A DNA stretch of 10,277 nt from Leptolinea sp. (GCA_022837205.1 JALHEL010000034.1:1-10277), one strand, 5' to 3'. Shown: positions 1 to 7,197, numbered from the stretch's first letter. The notes: generated by a model not told the origin, from the sequence alone. Program-made: numbers and translations.

Positions 1-45
1 TAAATGTTCCGTATGAATTACATTTTTTCCGTTTTTTTCTGTCAT
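1..45 (-). CDS. N-terminal fragment of the next operon gene, probably a MacB/YknY-type ABC transporter ATPase
   Basis: A minus-strand ATG at 45-43 opens a frame that stays open for 15 codons to the window edge (MTEKNGKNVIHTEHL). A purine-rich ribosome-binding sequence, GAGGGG, lies 3 bases upstream of it. The start is 16 bases after the stop of the MacA-like adaptor gene. A short polar lead-in followed by V-I-x-x-E-x-L resembles the first beta strand of an ABC ATPase, and the cassette order adaptor then ATPase then permease is usual for MacAB/YknXYZ systems. Only 15 residues are visible, with no Walker motif, so the ATPase assignment rests mainly on context. That a translated gene starts here is well supported. 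Confidence 0.6.
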   Translation of the reverse strand, partial: MTEKNGKNVIHTEHL

Positions 46-61
46 TTTCCCCTCAGCAATT

Positions 62-1669
62 TCATGGCCTCTGTCCGCCGCCACCGTCGGGGGGCGGTCC
101 GCTTTGACCCCCTCCGCGAGGCGCACCGCCTCCGGCAGCGCCGCCGTCAATCCGGATCGGTAGCCCATTAAAAAGTCCGCCGGCACCGGTTGCTCCGGCA
201 TTTTGCGACATATCCGGTAAAACGGTTTCCCTTACCTCATCACCTGCTTGGATTTGATCGGAAAGAATCTGAATGTTCTCGTCCGAAGAAATTCCGGTTG
301 TAACCGAAATACGGGTTGTCGTGCCGTCCTGATTGACTTTTTCCACATATTGACTGCCGTCCTGCGCCGTTCCGACAGCTGTCTTCGGAACAATCAAAGC
401 ATCGGCAGCTTCTTTCGTGCGAATTTGAATATCCGCCATCATCCCCGGACGAACCGAAGGGTCGGTATCGTCCATTCGAATCGTAAGAGCATAAGTTACT
501 TCTTCTCCGCTCGTATCCCCGACATTGGAAATGCTGACGATCTTTCCGGTAAACATTTTCAAAGGAACGGCATCAAAGGTGATCTCGGCGGTCTGCCCTA
601 CTTCAACCGAGTTCACATCCATTTCCGAAACAGACACATCAATAGAATAGGAGGATAAATCTTCCAGGCGGATGGCTAAAACTTCATCCGTTGTATTGTC
701 CAATGTAATTACGTCAAATTGCTTGGAAGCCACTTCAGCCACCGTCCCATCGATCGGGGCAATAATATAAGCTGTGTTAACCGTCGCTTCCGCGGATTTT
801 ACTTGTGCTTCCAGAGATTTGACCTGGGATTCCGTCGGACCGTCCTTGATCTTGTTGTAAGCGCGGACCGCGTCATCATATTGCGCTTTTTTCAAGATCA
901 CATCCGCTTCCGCCTGTTGTTTTTCCAGGCTGTCGACCTCACCGTTGTACCAGTTATACATGGAAAGTGCACTCTCCATCGCCGAACGGGCACTTTCCAA
1001 TCTTTGGGAAGCCCGTTGCCGGTCGACATCATCTAAGGGTCGAACTTTCAGCGTATTATAGTTATCCAACGCGCTTTCATAAGCGGATTTTGCGTTCAGA
1101 TAATCCTGGTAGTAAACGCCGATTTCTATTTCATCTTCACGAACGACACCCAATGCCGAAAGAGCATCTTCAGCCGTTTTCACAGCATCTTGAGCGGTAA
1201 TCATTGTATTATAGGCTGTAGCGAGATCCAGTGAAGAGGTATAGAGGCGTTCCAACTGTTCTTGCGCATCTTCTTTTGTGACAGCGGCATCCAGTATGGA
1301 AGTATCGATTGTGGCCGGATCTAAAGCCGCCAGAATGTCGCCCTTTTTCACCTGATCACCGGGTTGAACATAAACATCCGATACCGTCCCGCTGATTTTC
1401 CAATTCAGACTGATCGATTGGTTCGATCGAACCGTACCCGACATTTCTTCCAGATTCTCTGAAATCAACCCTTGTTCCACTTTGACATTCCGAGTCATTT
1501 GACTCGCAAGTTTGGATGCATTTTCCGCGGCGACCTGTTTTTGTTGCTGATATAAATAACCGCCGGCAGCCAGCATCAGAACGATGATTCCGATTAATAC
1601 CCAAATCACAATTGTTGATTTTCTTCTTTTCTTTTTCCCTTTGACCGGTTGATTACCCGTTGAACTCAT
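62..1669 (-). CDS. MacA/HlyD-type efflux adaptor, membrane-anchored, with Gly/Pro-rich C-terminal tail
   Basis: This is a membrane-fusion (adaptor) subunit of an ABC-type export system, 535 residues. A basic N-terminus (KGKKKRRK, 10-17) is followed by a single membrane anchor at about 19-40. Next come the first half of a lipoyl/barrel-sandwich domain (about 85-118, with the VYVQPGDQVKKGDILA pattern), a long alpha-helical coiled-coil hairpin (about 125-300), the returning lipoyl half (IIAPIDGTVAEV, 302-313), and beta-barrel and membrane-proximal domains (about 340-485). The tail (about 490-535) is Gly, Pro and Ala rich and looks disordered. The ATG at 1669 has AGGA 7 bases upstream. The gene lies 81 bases downstream of a paralogous lipoprotein adaptor and 16 bases upstream of a probable ABC ATPase gene, so the three should be one transcript. 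In a monoderm cell the protein would sit outside the cytoplasmic membrane and stabilise or gate the permease. The substrate cannot be read from the sequence. Confidence 0.9.
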   Translation of the reverse strand: MSSTGNQPVKGKKKRRKSTIVIWVLIGIIVLMLAAGGYLYQQQKQVAAENASKLASQMTRNVKVEQGLISENLEEMSGTVRSNQSISLNWKISGTVSDVYVQPGDQVKKGDILAALDPATIDTSILDAAVTKEDAQEQLERLYTSSLDLATAYNTMITAQDAVKTAEDALSALGVVREDEIEIGVYYQDYLNAKSAYESALDNYNTLKVRPLDDVDRQRASQRLESARSAMESALSMYNWYNGEVDSLEKQQAEADVILKKAQYDDAVRAYNKIKDGPTESQVKSLEAQVKSAEATVNTAYIIAPIDGTVAEVASKQFDVITLDNTTDEVLAIRLEDLSSYSIDVSVSEMDVNSVEVGQTAEITFDAVPLKMFTGKIVSISNVGDTSGEEVTYALTIRMDDTDPSVRPGMMADIQIRTKEAADALIVPKTAVGTAQDGSQYVEKVNQDGTTTRISVTTGISSDENIQILSDQIQAGDEVRETVLPDMSQNAGATGAGGLFNGLPIRIDGGAAGGGAPRGGGQSGPPPDGGGGQRP

Positions 1670-1750
1670 AATTCATTCCTGTTCTTCACTGTTTGTTTAG
1701 AATAATCTTTCACTTCTTCATTCATTTAAAATTTCTGTTCGAATCCCCAA

Positions 1751-3109
1751 TTACGCTGAAGGAACTTTTACCAAATCTCCTTCGTTGAGATTTCCGGAGA
1801 CAATTTCAACCATCCCGTTTTCTTCCACACCCGTAACAACGGAAACAGGCGTCAGTGTCCCGTTCACCACAACATCAACATAGGAACCGTTATCCCCTTC
1901 CCGAATCGCAGAGCTCGGGACAAGCAAACAATCCGGTTTCTCTGAAAGGATGATCTTGATTTCTCCCGTCATGCCCACTTTCACCAATTCATCCGGTTGC
2001 TCAAAAGCTACCACCGCACGGTAGGTGACGTTGTAATCGTTCTCGGAAGCAAAAGCGGAAATATATCTGACCGTTCCTTGATAGACTTTCGTCGGTTGAG
2101 CATCCAGCGTAATTTCCGCTTTCATACCGTCTTTCAGGTCATTTACATCCACTTCCGAAATATCCAAAGAGATATATAAGGTACTCAGATCGTCGATTCG
2201 CAAGCCGCTTTGTCCCTTTTTGACATAATCTCCCGCAGCCGTATTCACTACGGTCACTGTTCCCGTCAAATCGGCGATTAAAGATCGCGCGTTATACGCC
2301 GTGACCGCATCTTCCAGGGTCGCTTCCGCATCAGCCTGATCCTGCTTCCGGACAAAGGAGACTTGATATGTTTTAAATTCCTTTAATGCGGCTTCATAAC
2401 TTGCCTGAGCCTCTTTCGCAGATGCTGCAGTCACTTTTTTCGTTATTTCCGGCGCATTATTGACATAATAAAGCCATAAATCATAAGCCTGGGCATACGC
2501 TGTCAAAGCGTTTTGAAGAGTCTCATATTTCTTCATCCGCTCTTCGTCATAATAGTCCCGTAATTTGACACCTTCGTAATCCGCAACCGCGTTCTGGTAG
2601 GCATCTCGGGCAGCGATCATGGCTTTTTCGGCGGCATCGATTTCACTTTGATCTGCAATCGGATAATTTAACCCTTCGGCCAGTTTTTCCGCATCGCGTA
2701 AAGCTACTTCGGCATCCCGAAGATTTTTATAAGCCGTCGCTTTTGCCGTTTCGGATACTAATAACTCCTCCAAATTATCCTCAGCGCTGATCTTATCCGC
2801 CTCCGCCGCTATACTGGAAGCCGGCATCGAGTCAGTCAATAAGGTTGCCAGAACCTGTCCGGATTCAACTTTATCTCCCACCTTTACCGATACCGAATCA
2901 ACTACGCCGGAGGTTTTCCAACTCAATTCAGAAGATTGAGAAGCTTCCACATTTCCCACTAAAATCAGGGAATTGTGTACGGTCCCACGTGTGACCGCTT
3001 CGCTTGGAATTTCGGCGGTCGGAGCTGCCTGCTGAGAACGATTGCAACCTACAATAAAAAGGAGGATGAATAGGGGAAGAATGTATTTCTTTTTTTTACT
3101 ACAATTCAT
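1751..3109 (-). CDS. Lipoprotein efflux adaptor (HlyD/MacA-like), first gene of the export operon
   Basis: A 452-residue secreted adaptor. Residues 1-22 form a lipoprotein signal peptide: K5-K8, a hydrophobic stretch at 9-20, and lipobox I-V-G-C with the acylated Cys at 22. A Gln/Ala/Pro linker follows. The first lipoyl half is at about 60-92 (VSVKVGDKVESGQVLATL), a helical hairpin rich in Ala, Glu and Lys spans about 105-275, the returning lipoyl half is at 278-305 (ADLTGTVTVVNTAAGDYVKKG), and beta-barrel domains run to the end. The section DISEVDVNDLKDG (316-328) matches SVSEMDVNSVEVG in the downstream adaptor, so the two are paralogs. The start at 3109 has only a weak AAGAG six bases upstream; the signal peptide fixes the start well. 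It probably acts with the neighbouring adaptor and ABC transporter at the outer face of the cytoplasmic membrane. Confidence 0.88.
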   Translation of the reverse strand: MNCSKKKKYILPLFILLFIVGCNRSQQAAPTAEIPSEAVTRGTVHNSLILVGNVEASQSSELSWKTSGVVDSVSVKVGDKVESGQVLATLLTDSMPASSIAAEADKISAEDNLEELLVSETAKATAYKNLRDAEVALRDAEKLAEGLNYPIADQSEIDAAEKAMIAARDAYQNAVADYEGVKLRDYYDEERMKKYETLQNALTAYAQAYDLWLYYVNNAPEITKKVTAASAKEAQASYEAALKEFKTYQVSFVRKQDQADAEATLEDAVTAYNARSLIADLTGTVTVVNTAAGDYVKKGQSGLRIDDLSTLYISLDISEVDVNDLKDGMKAEITLDAQPTKVYQGTVRYISAFASENDYNVTYRAVVAFEQPDELVKVGMTGEIKIILSEKPDCLLVPSSAIREGDNGSYVDVVVNGTLTPVSVVTGVEENGMVEIVSGNLNEGDLVKVPSA

Positions 3110-3401
3110 TTTTTTCTCTTAGTTACAGCTTTTTGTTCATAATCTATACGCAACATATTAATCTACGGTTAATTGAAAGAAACGTTGCGGTTTTCGAAAA
3201 TAAATTCGCATTATTCTCAATCAATTTTTCTCTTAGGCACTCATTTTATGACACATTAAAAAATAGAATAATTAAATCTTTATTAAAACTATGACGCAAG
3301 TGACGGATCCGAGAATATTTGATAGGTGATCTTCGACTTTTCCTTTTGTTATTCCTTCGTATTTCCTTCAATTTTTAAGGTTTCTATGATTTAATCAAAG
3401 T
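3110..3401. other. AT-rich divergent intergenic region between the adaptor operon and the YitT-family gene
   Basis: These 292 bases hold no convincing gene and must carry the promoters of both flanking transcripts. For the minus-strand operon the best pair I can find is TTAACC and TATAGA, with an 18-base spacer, in the 3140-3175 area; both match the sigma-70 consensus at four of six positions, so this is weak. Other structure is minor: a perfect palindrome TTTTCGAAAA at 3191-3200, and TGACG repeated at 3292-3296 and 3301-3305. I see no hairpin followed by a T-run. Confidence 0.5.
3385..3390 (+). promoter_or_regulatory. Candidate -10 box for the YitT-family gene
   Basis: TATGAT differs from TATAAT at one position and ends 11 bases before the ATG at 3402. 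Transcription would then start about five bases before the start codon, giving a nearly leaderless mRNA. This fits the lack of any Shine-Dalgarno sequence ahead of the gene. No good -35 box is visible at the usual spacing, so the call is tentative. Confidence 0.4.
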
Positions 3402-4298
3402 ATGAAGCAGAACCTTTCCGTCTCCAAGAAAGATTTTTTTAACAAAGAAACATTTTCCGATTATTCTCTGATTTTGATCGGGAGTGTTATCCAATCAATC
3501 GGGATGGCGTATTTTTTGATTCCGGCACGATTAATCAGCGGCGGAGTCTCCGGATTGGCACAGGTTATCAACGCTCACACCGGTTGGCCGATTGGTGGTA
3601 TGACACTGATCGGAAATATTCCTCTTTTTATCTTTGGGTGGCGTTATTTGGGGAAGCGGAAATTTGCGATTCGTACGGTTTTTTCGGTTGTACTTTTCTC
3701 ATTTTTTACCGATTTGCTGACCCGATATCAGAAAAATGCTTATTTAACCCATGACATTTTTCTGAACACCCTGTTCGGTGCCGTCATCTTGGGAATCGGA
3801 TTCGGGCTGGTCTATCGCGGCAGCGGCACCAGCGGAGGAACCGATATCATCGGTCGAATTTTGAACCAAAGAGCGGGATTGCCGATCACACAATCTTATT
3901 TATTGACCGATTCCGTATCCGTCATTCTGGGCGGGCTCACTTTCGGCTGGGATCTGGCACTGTACGGGCTGATTGCAATCTATGTCAGCGGGGTGGCTGC
4001 GGAGACCATTTCCGAAGGTGCCAATTTTTTTCGGGACGTGGTTATTATCACAGACAAGCCGGATGCGATTGCGGAAGGTGTAATCAATGTACTGGAACAT
4101 AGTGTTACCCTGATTACGGGAATCGGGGGTTATTCGAAAGAGAAAAAGGGTGTTATCTATTGCGTTATCAATCGGGGAGAGATCAATCAGCTGAAGCGGC
4201 TGGTGGTTGAAGTGGATCCGAAAGCTTTCATGGTTGTCGGTCAAGCAAACGAAGTGATGGGTGAGGGATTTCAAAAGTATAAATATTTAGAGGATTGA
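3402..4298 (+). CDS. YitT-family integral membrane protein with C-terminal DUF2179 domain
   Basis: A 298-residue protein with the full YitT architecture at the usual length. The N-terminal membrane part has several hydrophobic helices (about 21-40, 66-81, 88-106, 119-138, 168-182, 185-203). Family-typical glycine motifs are visible: PARLISGGVSGLAQ (41-54) and RGSGTSGGTDIIGR (139-152). The soluble C-terminal domain (about 211-292) carries TLITGIGGYS (236-245) and ends with DPKAFMVVGQANEVMGEGF (272-290), the usual DUF2179 ending. The molecular function of this family is not established; transport has been proposed. The gene stands alone on its strand, with no Shine-Dalgarno before the ATG at 3402. 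It converges on era, and only 10 bases separate the two stop codons, so the transcripts probably overlap at their 3' ends. Confidence 0.9.
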   Translation: MKQNLSVSKKDFFNKETFSDYSLILIGSVIQSIGMAYFLIPARLISGGVSGLAQVINAHTGWPIGGMTLIGNIPLFIFGWRYLGKRKFAIRTVFSVVLFSFFTDLLTRYQKNAYLTHDIFLNTLFGAVILGIGFGLVYRGSGTSGGTDIIGRILNQRAGLPITQSYLLTDSVSVILGGLTFGWDLALYGLIAIYVSGVAAETISEGANFFRDVVIITDKPDAIAEGVINVLEHSVTLITGIGGYSKEKKGVIYCVINRGEINQLKRLVVEVDPKAFMVVGQANEVMGEGFQKYKYLED

Positions 4299-4308
4299 AC
4301 CGGCCGTT

Positions 4309-5223
4309 TCATTCTTTCGGTAAAAAATAGCCCAATGACTTTAATATCGAAGGATTATTCCTCCAGTTCTTCACCACTTTTGCTTTTAATTCAAGATAAA
4401 TACTGCGTCCGGTCAGTTTTTCGATTTCCGAGCGAGCATCTTGCCCGATTTTTTTGATCATTTCCCCGTTCTTTCCGATGACGATACTTTTATGATTTTC
4501 TCGGTCCAATATTAATGTCGCTTGGATGTAAGACTTGGTCTCGGTACGATCCGCATACTCATCAATCCGAACCGCAATCGAATGAGGGATCTCATCTTCA
4601 AGATTCTTCAGCAGAGATTCCCGAATTAAATCTCTTGCAATTTCCCGTTCGTATAAGTCCGTAATCTGTTCTTCGTCATAAAAAGCCGGGCCGGACGGAA
4701 GTCTGCGAACCAACGCAGCCAACAAATCATCACATCCCGCACCTGTCTTGGCGGAAATCAAAAAGGATTCGGCCCCCGGTACCAACGCGCGGTAACGATC
4801 GGCATATCTTTCCGAATTCGCCGGACTGACCAGATCCGCTTTATTCAACGCCAATACGGTATTGGAAAGGATTCCGGCATTCTTTATTTTTTCCGCTACG
4901 ATTTGATCTTCCGCAGCAGGCGGTTCATTCAGGTTGACAATCCAGAGAATAATATCCACTTCGGTAAATGTCCCCACGGCCGCTTCGTTCATAAAATCAC
5001 CGAGTTTTGATTTCGGCTGATGAATGCCGGGAGTATCGATAAAAATAATCTGATAATCTTTTTCGGTGATAATTCCCAACTGATTGCGCTGAGTCGTTTG
5101 CGGTCGCGGAGATACCGCAGCAATTTTTTGTCCCAAAAGATAATTAATCAGAGTTGATTTTCCCACATTGGGCTTACCGATGACACTGACGAAACCGGAA
5201 CGAAAAGTCTGAATATTTTCCAA
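4309..5223 (-). CDS. era: GTPase Era, 30S ribosome assembly factor
   Basis: Era binds the 3' end of 16S rRNA and is needed for 30S subunit maturation. The 304-residue length is normal. The N-terminal GTPase domain shows G1 GKPNVGKS (16-23), the switch-I region PQTTQRN (41-47), G3 DTPG (63-66), G4 NKAD (127-130) and G5 SAKT (157-160). The C-terminal KH RNA-binding domain has IGKNGEMIKKIG (249-260) as its GxxG loop. The start is a TTG at 5223-5221 that directly abuts the TAA of the upstream GIY-YIG gene (5226-5224). The next internal Met is at residue 78, beyond the P-loop, so the TTG is the only reasonable start. An AGGG sits in the end of the upstream gene, and translation is likely coupled to it. 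Era is the last gene of an operon running from the M50 protease. Confidence 0.97.
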   Translation of the reverse strand: MENIQTFRSGFVSVIGKPNVGKSTLINYLLGQKIAAVSPRPQTTQRNQLGIITEKDYQIIFIDTPGIHQPKSKLGDFMNEAAVGTFTEVDIILWIVNLNEPPAAEDQIVAEKIKNAGILSNTVLALNKADLVSPANSERYADRYRALVPGAESFLISAKTGAGCDDLLAALVRRLPSGPAFYDEEQITDLYEREIARDLIRESLLKNLEDEIPHSIAVRIDEYADRTETKSYIQATLILDRENHKSIVIGKNGEMIKKIGQDARSEIEKLTGRSIYLELKAKVVKNWRNNPSILKSLGYFLPKE

Positions 5224-5538
5224 TTATTTACCCTGCTGATCTTTCCGGTCCCGTTCTTCGGAAACAGTTGATTTTTTCCAAGATTCGCTCATCGCCGCTT
5301 TTTCGGCATGAGAGTACTTTTTGATTTCCGTCTCGCGAATCATTGCTTCGTGCCTGCTTTCCATTTTTTCGACATAAACGAGGGATACGGGGGAATGCAT
5401 TTTGGTATAAGACGCACCGTGCCCGGAATTATGAGCTTTAAGCCGTCTTTCGGGATTCGTCGTCCAACCGGTATAAAAAGATCCGTTGGAACATTCCACC
5501 ATATAACAATAAAACAGACCGGTCCCGGACGCCGACAA
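5224..5538 (-). CDS. GIY-YIG domain protein (UPF0213/YhbQ-like small nuclease-fold protein)
   Basis: A single-domain GIY-YIG protein of about 104 residues, counted from the proposed TTG at 5538. The GIY strand is YCY (10-12) and the YIG strand is YTG (22-24), with the conserved Arg in ERRLKAHN (30-37) and the likely metal-binding Glu in RETEIKK (68-74). The family has a nuclease fold; some members act on DNA, but the role of this one is not known. The frame stays open up to an ATG at 5694, but that would overlap the TyrA-like gene by 127 bases, and the added residues are charged and unlike the family, so they look like out-of-frame noise. The only other ATG near the domain, at YMVEC, would remove the GIY strand. 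I therefore prefer the TTG at 5538, which lies 29 bases after the TyrA-like stop, although no strong ribosome-binding site precedes it. Confidence 0.8.
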   Translation of the reverse strand: MSASGTGLFYCYMVECSNGSFYTGWTTNPERRLKAHNSGHGASYTKMHSPVSLVYVEKMESRHEAMIRETEIKKYSHAEKAAMSESWKKSTVSEERDRKDQQGK

Positions 5539-5567
5539 TGTTGTTTGCCCGTTACCCGTATCAGCGG

Positions 5568-6554
5568 TTATTCTTTCTTTTTCCGCCCCAATCCGCCCAG
5601 AAACATCTGTCCCATCATTTCCCCCGCGGTCGGTACATTCAGCTTCTGATCTTTTTCTTTCCGCCAAGCGCCTTCCTCGTAATCTTTGAGCCATTTTTCC
5701 CTTCCTTTTTCCGCTTTTTCATAAAGAGAGCTCAAAGCCGCACGGTCGCGGTTTTGAATGGCATCCCGATAGGTTTTCAAATTTACGATAAAATCATTCA
5801 GGATTCGCAGCGTATTTTCTCGATTTTCCGACAGAATTTCGGTGAATTCCTTCCCCGTATAAGGGAAAGCACAAAAATCGGTCTCTTGTACAAATTCTTT
5901 CACGGCTAATTTGCGGCAATCTTCCCAACTGTTTTGATTGAGCAACGTGCTCATTAAAGCGTTCGATAATAACAGCGGAAGATCATAAGCAGCAGCCAAT
6001 AATCCATCCAATTCAGCCGGATCTATAAATGCGCTGTGGGCACCGATCAACGTTCCCAAATCCGACGCCAGTTTGACTACGGCGGGTTCGGTATCGGCAG
6101 ACGGAGCCAAATACAATGTGCCGGATTGAAACAGATCTTCATGCGCGGAATGAAATTCATTCGACGGTTCGGAGAGATAAGCCGGATTGATCGACGGATA
6201 AATTGCCAAAAAATGGTCCGGTTGAGTCATCGATTTTTTCGCCCAATTGATCGCAGCCGATTTTGTCGGGCAGGTATCCAAAACCGCGGCATCTTTCTTA
6301 AGCTCATGACCGATTAATTCGAGTGTGTCTTCCACTTCATGGGCGGGAATTGCCAAAAAAACGATATCCGCTTCTTTTACCGCGTCCAATAAGTTTCGGG
6401 AAACTCGGTCGACCGCTCCCTTCTCCGATGCATTATCCGTCGCATATTTATGAACATCCATCCCGACCCGATATATTTCATCCTTCTGATACTTTAAAGC
6501 GAGCCCCAACGACGTACCGATTTCTCCCAGCCCGATGATGGCGATTTGAATCAT
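5568..6554 (-). CDS. TyrA-like (prephenate/arogenate dehydrogenase family) protein lacking catalytic signatures
   Basis: A 328-residue protein with the fold signals of the TyrA family. The N-terminal Rossmann domain carries GLGEIGTSLGLALK (8-21) and an acidic residue at the end of beta 2 (D33), which suggests NAD(H) rather than NADP(H). A helical second domain follows (about 155-290), then a Lys-rich tail with GEMMGQMFLGGLGRKKKE (311-328). The active-site signatures differ from true prephenate dehydrogenases. DxxSVK is replaced by DTCPTK (93-98), the HPM motif by YPS (119-121), and the SHLPH segment by YDLPL (190-194). The usual annotation as prephenate dehydrogenase is therefore doubtful. 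The start at 6554 has a strong GGAGG eight bases upstream, and the upstream M50 stop falls inside that spacer (four bases between genes), so translation is likely coupled. It lies in an operon with the M50 protease, the GIY-YIG protein and era. Confidence 0.85.
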   Translation of the reverse strand: MIQIAIIGLGEIGTSLGLALKYQKDEIYRVGMDVHKYATDNASEKGAVDRVSRNLLDAVKEADIVFLAIPAHEVEDTLELIGHELKKDAAVLDTCPTKSAAINWAKKSMTQPDHFLAIYPSINPAYLSEPSNEFHSAHEDLFQSGTLYLAPSADTEPAVVKLASDLGTLIGAHSAFIDPAELDGLLAAAYDLPLLLSNALMSTLLNQNSWEDCRKLAVKEFVQETDFCAFPYTGKEFTEILSENRENTLRILNDFIVNLKTYRDAIQNRDRAALSSLYEKAEKGREKWLKDYEEGAWRKEKDQKLNVPTAGEMMGQMFLGGLGRKKKE

Positions 6555-6558
6555 AGTT

Positions 6559-7182
6559 TTATCCTCCGACCAACCAGTAATACAGTCCGCTGATCAACGG
6601 ACTTAAGATTTTTCCGAAAACATCGATATTCAGGTACGGCAATATCAAAAAACAGATCAATAAAATTTGCATTCCGTATTGCTGTACATTCTTCCAGGCA
6701 GGAAGCATACTGTCCGGTATGAAATATTCGACCACTTTTTCCCCGTCCAAAGGAGCGAGAGGCACCAGATTGAAAATCAGCAGGCTGAGATTAATCCAGA
6801 CGAATTGTGAAAGAAAGAAAGGAATTCCCCACCACCGGATGGTTGTAATACCGGGAATTTTCAACAGCAACGCACCGATTAAAGCCAACAGAAAATTGGA
6901 AAAAGGACCGATAAAAGAGACCAACATCACACCGGCTTTATTGTTTCTGCGAATGGCTTCCGTATCGATTTGAACCGGTTTTGCCCACCCGAAACCGGTT
7001 AATAACAACATCAAAGAGCCGAAAATATCCAAATGCTTCAAAGGATTCAAAGTTAACCGACCCTGCAGCCGCGGAGTCGGGTCTCCGAACCGATCAGCCA
7101 AAAACCCATGCGCAAATTCATGGATTGTGAATGCGATGATTAAGGTCAGGATGCGACATACAAAAACTGCGGGCACGGCCAT
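6559..7182 (-). CDS. M50-family site-2-type zinc metalloprotease (membrane)
   Basis: A short 207-residue intramembrane protease homolog of the minimal, PDZ-less type. The zinc-binding HEFAH (21-25) lies in the first hydrophobic helix. It is followed by the family-typical stretch FGDPTPRLQGRLTLNP (32-47), further membrane helices (about 83-108, 121-140, 168-184), and the second metal motif NLVPLAPLDG (138-147), whose D146 is the third ligand. I place the start at the ATG at 7182. The frame is open to an ATG at 7242, but those 20 extra residues are polar and Cys-rich, unlike the family, and would run through this gene's own promoter. A TATAAT lies six bases before the 7182 ATG and there is no Shine-Dalgarno, which suggests a leaderless mRNA. 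It is the first gene of the operon with the TyrA-like, GIY-YIG and era genes. The substrate is not known. Confidence 0.92.
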   Translation of the reverse strand: MAVPAVFVCRILTLIIAFTIHEFAHGFLADRFGDPTPRLQGRLTLNPLKHLDIFGSLMLLLTGFGWAKPVQIDTEAIRRNNKAGVMLVSFIGPFSNFLLALIGALLLKIPGITTIRWWGIPFFLSQFVWINLSLLIFNLVPLAPLDGEKVVEYFIPDSMLPAWKNVQQYGMQILLICFLILPYLNIDVFGKILSPLISGLYYWLVGG

Positions 7183-7188
7183 GCAGCT

Positions 7189-7197
7189 ATTATAACA
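7189..7197 (-). promoter_or_regulatory. Extended -10 promoter of the M50 protease-era operon
   Basis: Read on the minus strand, 7197 to 7189 is TGTTATAAT, a perfect extended -10 element (TG, one base, TATAAT). No -35 box is seen at normal spacing, which fits an extended -10 promoter. TATAAT ends at 7189 and the ATG begins at 7182, six bases apart, so transcription should begin at or beside the A of the start codon. Confidence 0.75.

Noticed and set aside
248..1200. Several plus-strand open frames (248-658, 719-1036, 967-1200) opposite the MacA-like adaptor gene
   Set aside because: Their translations are rich in Arg, His, Phe and Ile with no recognisable domain, and they lie wholly antisense to a well-supported adaptor gene.
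3171..3226. AATTGA and TCAATT inverted repeat as an operator or RNA structure
   Set aside because: Arms of six AT-rich bases about 45 bases apart are expected by chance in this composition.
3291..3329. Twelve-codon frame starting ATGACGCAAGTG in the intergenic region
   Set aside because: It is very short, has no ribosome-binding site, and nothing sets it apart from chance in AT-rich DNA.
4299..4308. CGGCCG palindrome between the YitT-family gene and era as a two-way terminator
   Set aside because: The stem is only three base pairs with no usable loop and there is no T-run on either side.
5539..5694. Longer form of the GIY-YIG protein starting at an ATG at 5694
   Set aside because: It would overlap the TyrA-like gene by 127 bases, and the added residues are highly charged, without similarity to the family's N-terminus.
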